The notes beneath the pieces are model-generated. The model did not search any database. It saw nothing but the letters and a program-made list of their open reading frames with translations, and was not told where the DNA came from. Of a stretch of 34,420 nucleotides of DNA, positions 32,937 through 34,420 are shown in pieces. Every line of letters starts with the position of its first letter. Position 1 is the first letter of the stretch. The DNA is taken from positions 47,998 through 82,417 of the forward strand of contig NZ_SPQG01000003.1 of NCBI RefSeq assembly GCF_004944975.1, in the 5' to 3' direction. The translations under genes were made by a program, and so were the position numbers. Source of the DNA: Halorhabdus amylolytica (GTDB lineage Archaea; Halobacteriota; Halobacteria; Halobacteriales; Haloarculaceae).

Positions 32937-34006
32937 GACGGGAGCACCTCGTTGATCGTCTCGACGGCCGTCTTCGTCTCCTCGCGTGTGCCACACGAGA
33001 CACGAATACACTCCGGGAGGCCGAAGCTCGAGCAATCCCGGACGATCACGCCCCGCTCTTTTGTCTGCTGGGCCACATCCGTTGCGTCACCGACTTCCAC
33101 GAGGACGAAGTTCCCGCCGCTCTCGTAGGTCTTGGCGTCGAGGTTGTCATAATAGTACTGTCGGCTCCATTCGACGAGGTCTGTGATGGCCTGGACGTGG
33201 TCGTCGTCCTCGAGAGCGGCAAGCCCAGCCCGGCAGGCGATCTCGCTGGCCGAGAACGGCGTGTTGATCCGCTCGTAGGCGTCGGCCCACTCTTCGGGTG
33301 TGATCGCATAGCCCAGTCGGAGGCCCGCGAGGCCGTACACTTTCGAGAAGGTTCTGACGACGGCCACGTCGTCGCGGGCTTCGACCAGTTCGACGGCGCT
33401 CGGCCGGTCGGCGAACTCGTTGTAGGCCTCGTCGACGACCACCAGCGTCTCCTCGTCGGTCCGCTCGGCGATCTGCTCGATCTCCGCGAGGGAGACCACT
33501 GATCCGGTCGGGTTGTGCGGGCTCGTCAGGTAGATCATGCGCTCGCCGTCGTAGCCCTCAAGGACGCGCTCTGGCGACTGATGGAAGCCGTCCTCCTTCG
33601 AGAGGGGATAGGTGTGGACCTCGCCGTGGTGATACCGGACGCTCATCGAGTGATACGTGAAGTCCGGGTCCGGGACCAGCGCGGCCTCGCCGGGATCGAT
33701 CATCGCGCGTGCGAGGGCGTCCATCGAGCCGTCGCCGCCGTTTCCGAGCCAGATCTGGGCGGGTTCGACGCCCCAGCGGTCGGCCAGGGCATCGACGAGA
33801 TCGGCGTGAGAGGCTTTCGGATACGAATGGAGGCGCTCCGCATGGGCCCGGATCGCCTCGACGGCCTTCGGACTCGGGCCCAGAGCGTTCTCGTTCGAAG
33901 AGAGTTTGATCAGGTCGTCGGGATCGAGACCGAGTTCGCGGGCGGTCTCCTCGATCCCGCGTCCGGCCCGATAGACAGTGTGTCCAGAGAGGTCCCGTGG
34001 GTGCAT
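32933..34006 (-). CDS. hisC: Histidinol-phosphate aminotransferase
   Basis: A 357-residue fold-type I PLP aminotransferase of histidine synthesis. Visible motifs are KLSSNENALGPSP, SPHNPTGS, VDEAYNEFAD and the PLP lysine K222 in RTFSKVYGLAGLRLGY. The C-terminus ECIRVSCGTREE carries the substrate-binding arginine. It heads an operon with the kinase and the CDP-alcohol transferase through 4-base overlaps. No other his gene is present. Confidence 0.93.
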   Translation of the reverse strand: MHPRDLSGHTVYRAGRGIEETARELGLDPDDLIKLSSNENALGPSPKAVEAIRAHAERLHSYPKASHADLVDALADRWGVEPAQIWLGNGGDGSMDALARAMIDPGEAALVPDPDFTYHSMSVRYHHGEVHTYPLSKEDGFHQSPERVLEGYDGERMIYLTSPHNPTGSVVSLAEIEQIAERTDEETLVVVDEAYNEFADRPSAVELVEARDDVAVVRTFSKVYGLAGLRLGYAITPEEWADAYERINTPFSASEIACRAGLAALEDDDHVQAITDLVEWSRQYYYDNLDAKTYESGGNFVLVEVGDATDVAQQTKERGVIVRDCSSFGLPECIRVSCGTREETKTAVETINEVLPS

Positions 34007-34104
34007 ACGGGACGGTCGGGGGCGGGCGTTCTTAAGCGTGCATACCTGTCGGTGTTCTTCGCCGAGATAGAGAGAAGTCGCCCGTATCGTCCGCGATCAG
34101 CCAA

Positions 34105-34420
34105 TCAGGCGAAGGTCTTCGAGACTTCCTCGTCTTCTTCTTCGGCCTGGATCTTCTCCCAGGCGTCGACGAAGTCCTGCTCGGTGACTTCGGTCCGATC
34201 GTCCCGGATCGCGAACATCCCTGCCTCGGTACAGATGGCCTTGACGTCGGCACCGCTGGCCTCGGTAGCTTCCCGCGCCAAGCGCTCGAAGTCGACGTCC
34301 TCGGCGAGGTTCATCTCGCGGGTGTGGATCCGGAAGATCTGCTCGCGACCACGTTCCTCGGGCTTTGGCACCTCGATGAGGCGATCGAAGCGGCCGGGCC
34401 GGAGGATGGCCCGATCGAGC
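34105..34420 (-). CDS. Proteasome-activating nucleotidase, C-terminal part (cut by window edge)
   Basis: Only the last 104 codons lie in the window; the frame continues past 34420. The visible part begins LDRAILRPGRFDRLIEVPKP, the conserved AAA second region of homology with an arginine finger. The lid follows (RLAREATEASGADVKAICTE) and the protein ends SKTFA. PAN unfolds proteins and feeds them to the 20S proteasome. The last three residues TFA replace the usual hydrophobic-Tyr-X gate-opening tail with Phe in the Tyr position. Confidence 0.88.
   Translation of the reverse strand, partial: LDRAILRPGRFDRLIEVPKPEERGREQIFRIHTREMNLAEDVDFERLAREATEASGADVKAICTEAGMFAIRDDRTEVTEQDFVDAWEKIQAEEEDEEVSKTFA

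Overview
The window comes from a halophilic archaeon (class Halobacteria). The proteins are strongly acidic, the DNA is GC-rich with GC-rich third codon positions, many transcripts look leaderless with a TATA box about 25-30 bases before the start codon, and several families are typical of haloarchaea (HalX response regulator, PAN, MBF1, haloarchaeal type IV pilins, class I HMG-CoA reductase of the ether-lipid pathway). The pfkB-fba pair, a triosephosphate isomerase and a D-lyxose isomerase-like enzyme suggest a sugar-using haloarchaeon; a Halorhabdus/Haloarcula-type lineage is only a guess.

Region 1 (1-17484) is mostly ordinary chromosome. It holds tRNA-Ser, purB, leuB, a rhomboid protease, pfkB and class II fba, an esterase, small haloarchaeal proteins, a beta-hydroxyacid dehydrogenase, a multi-pass membrane protein next to cytochrome oxidase subunit III, hmgA, a zinc-ribbon/winged-helix protein, a GNAT acetyltransferase, icd, a metallo-beta-lactamase-like protein and a DUF309 protein. 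One 680-base gap (11104-11784) holds short CCGG stem-loops and no convincing gene.

Region 2 (17609-21232) is the accessory part. It starts at tRNA-Leu(CAA) and continues with a broken copy of the 5' half of that tRNA, repeated copies of the tRNA 3' end, a frameshifted TPR pseudogene, three hairpins resembling the right ends (omega-RNA scaffold region) of IS200/IS605-IS1341 elements without any tnpB, an 82-base palindromic MITE-like element abutting a coding fragment, a small membrane protein, a probable pilin relic and two paralogous type IV pilin genes with near-identical promoters. I read it as an old integration hot spot with much decay.

Region 3 (21382-34420) returns to core-like genes. 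These are a HerA-type ATPase with coiled coil, Y-family polymerase, a DUF211-VIT1 pair, the lyxose isomerase-like cupin, tpiA, a HalX regulator, MBF1, a lutC-lutB operon with a LutB-GlpC-like fusion, a hisC-adenylate kinase-CDP-alcohol transferase operon with 4-base overlaps, and the 3' end of a PAN proteasomal ATPase cut by the window edge. Short perfect tandem repeats recur in several intergenic gaps. No complete IS element, integrase, CRISPR array or rRNA gene was found. I do not see a convincing complete new system; the orphan IS605-like scaffolds around the pilin pair are the most unusual part.
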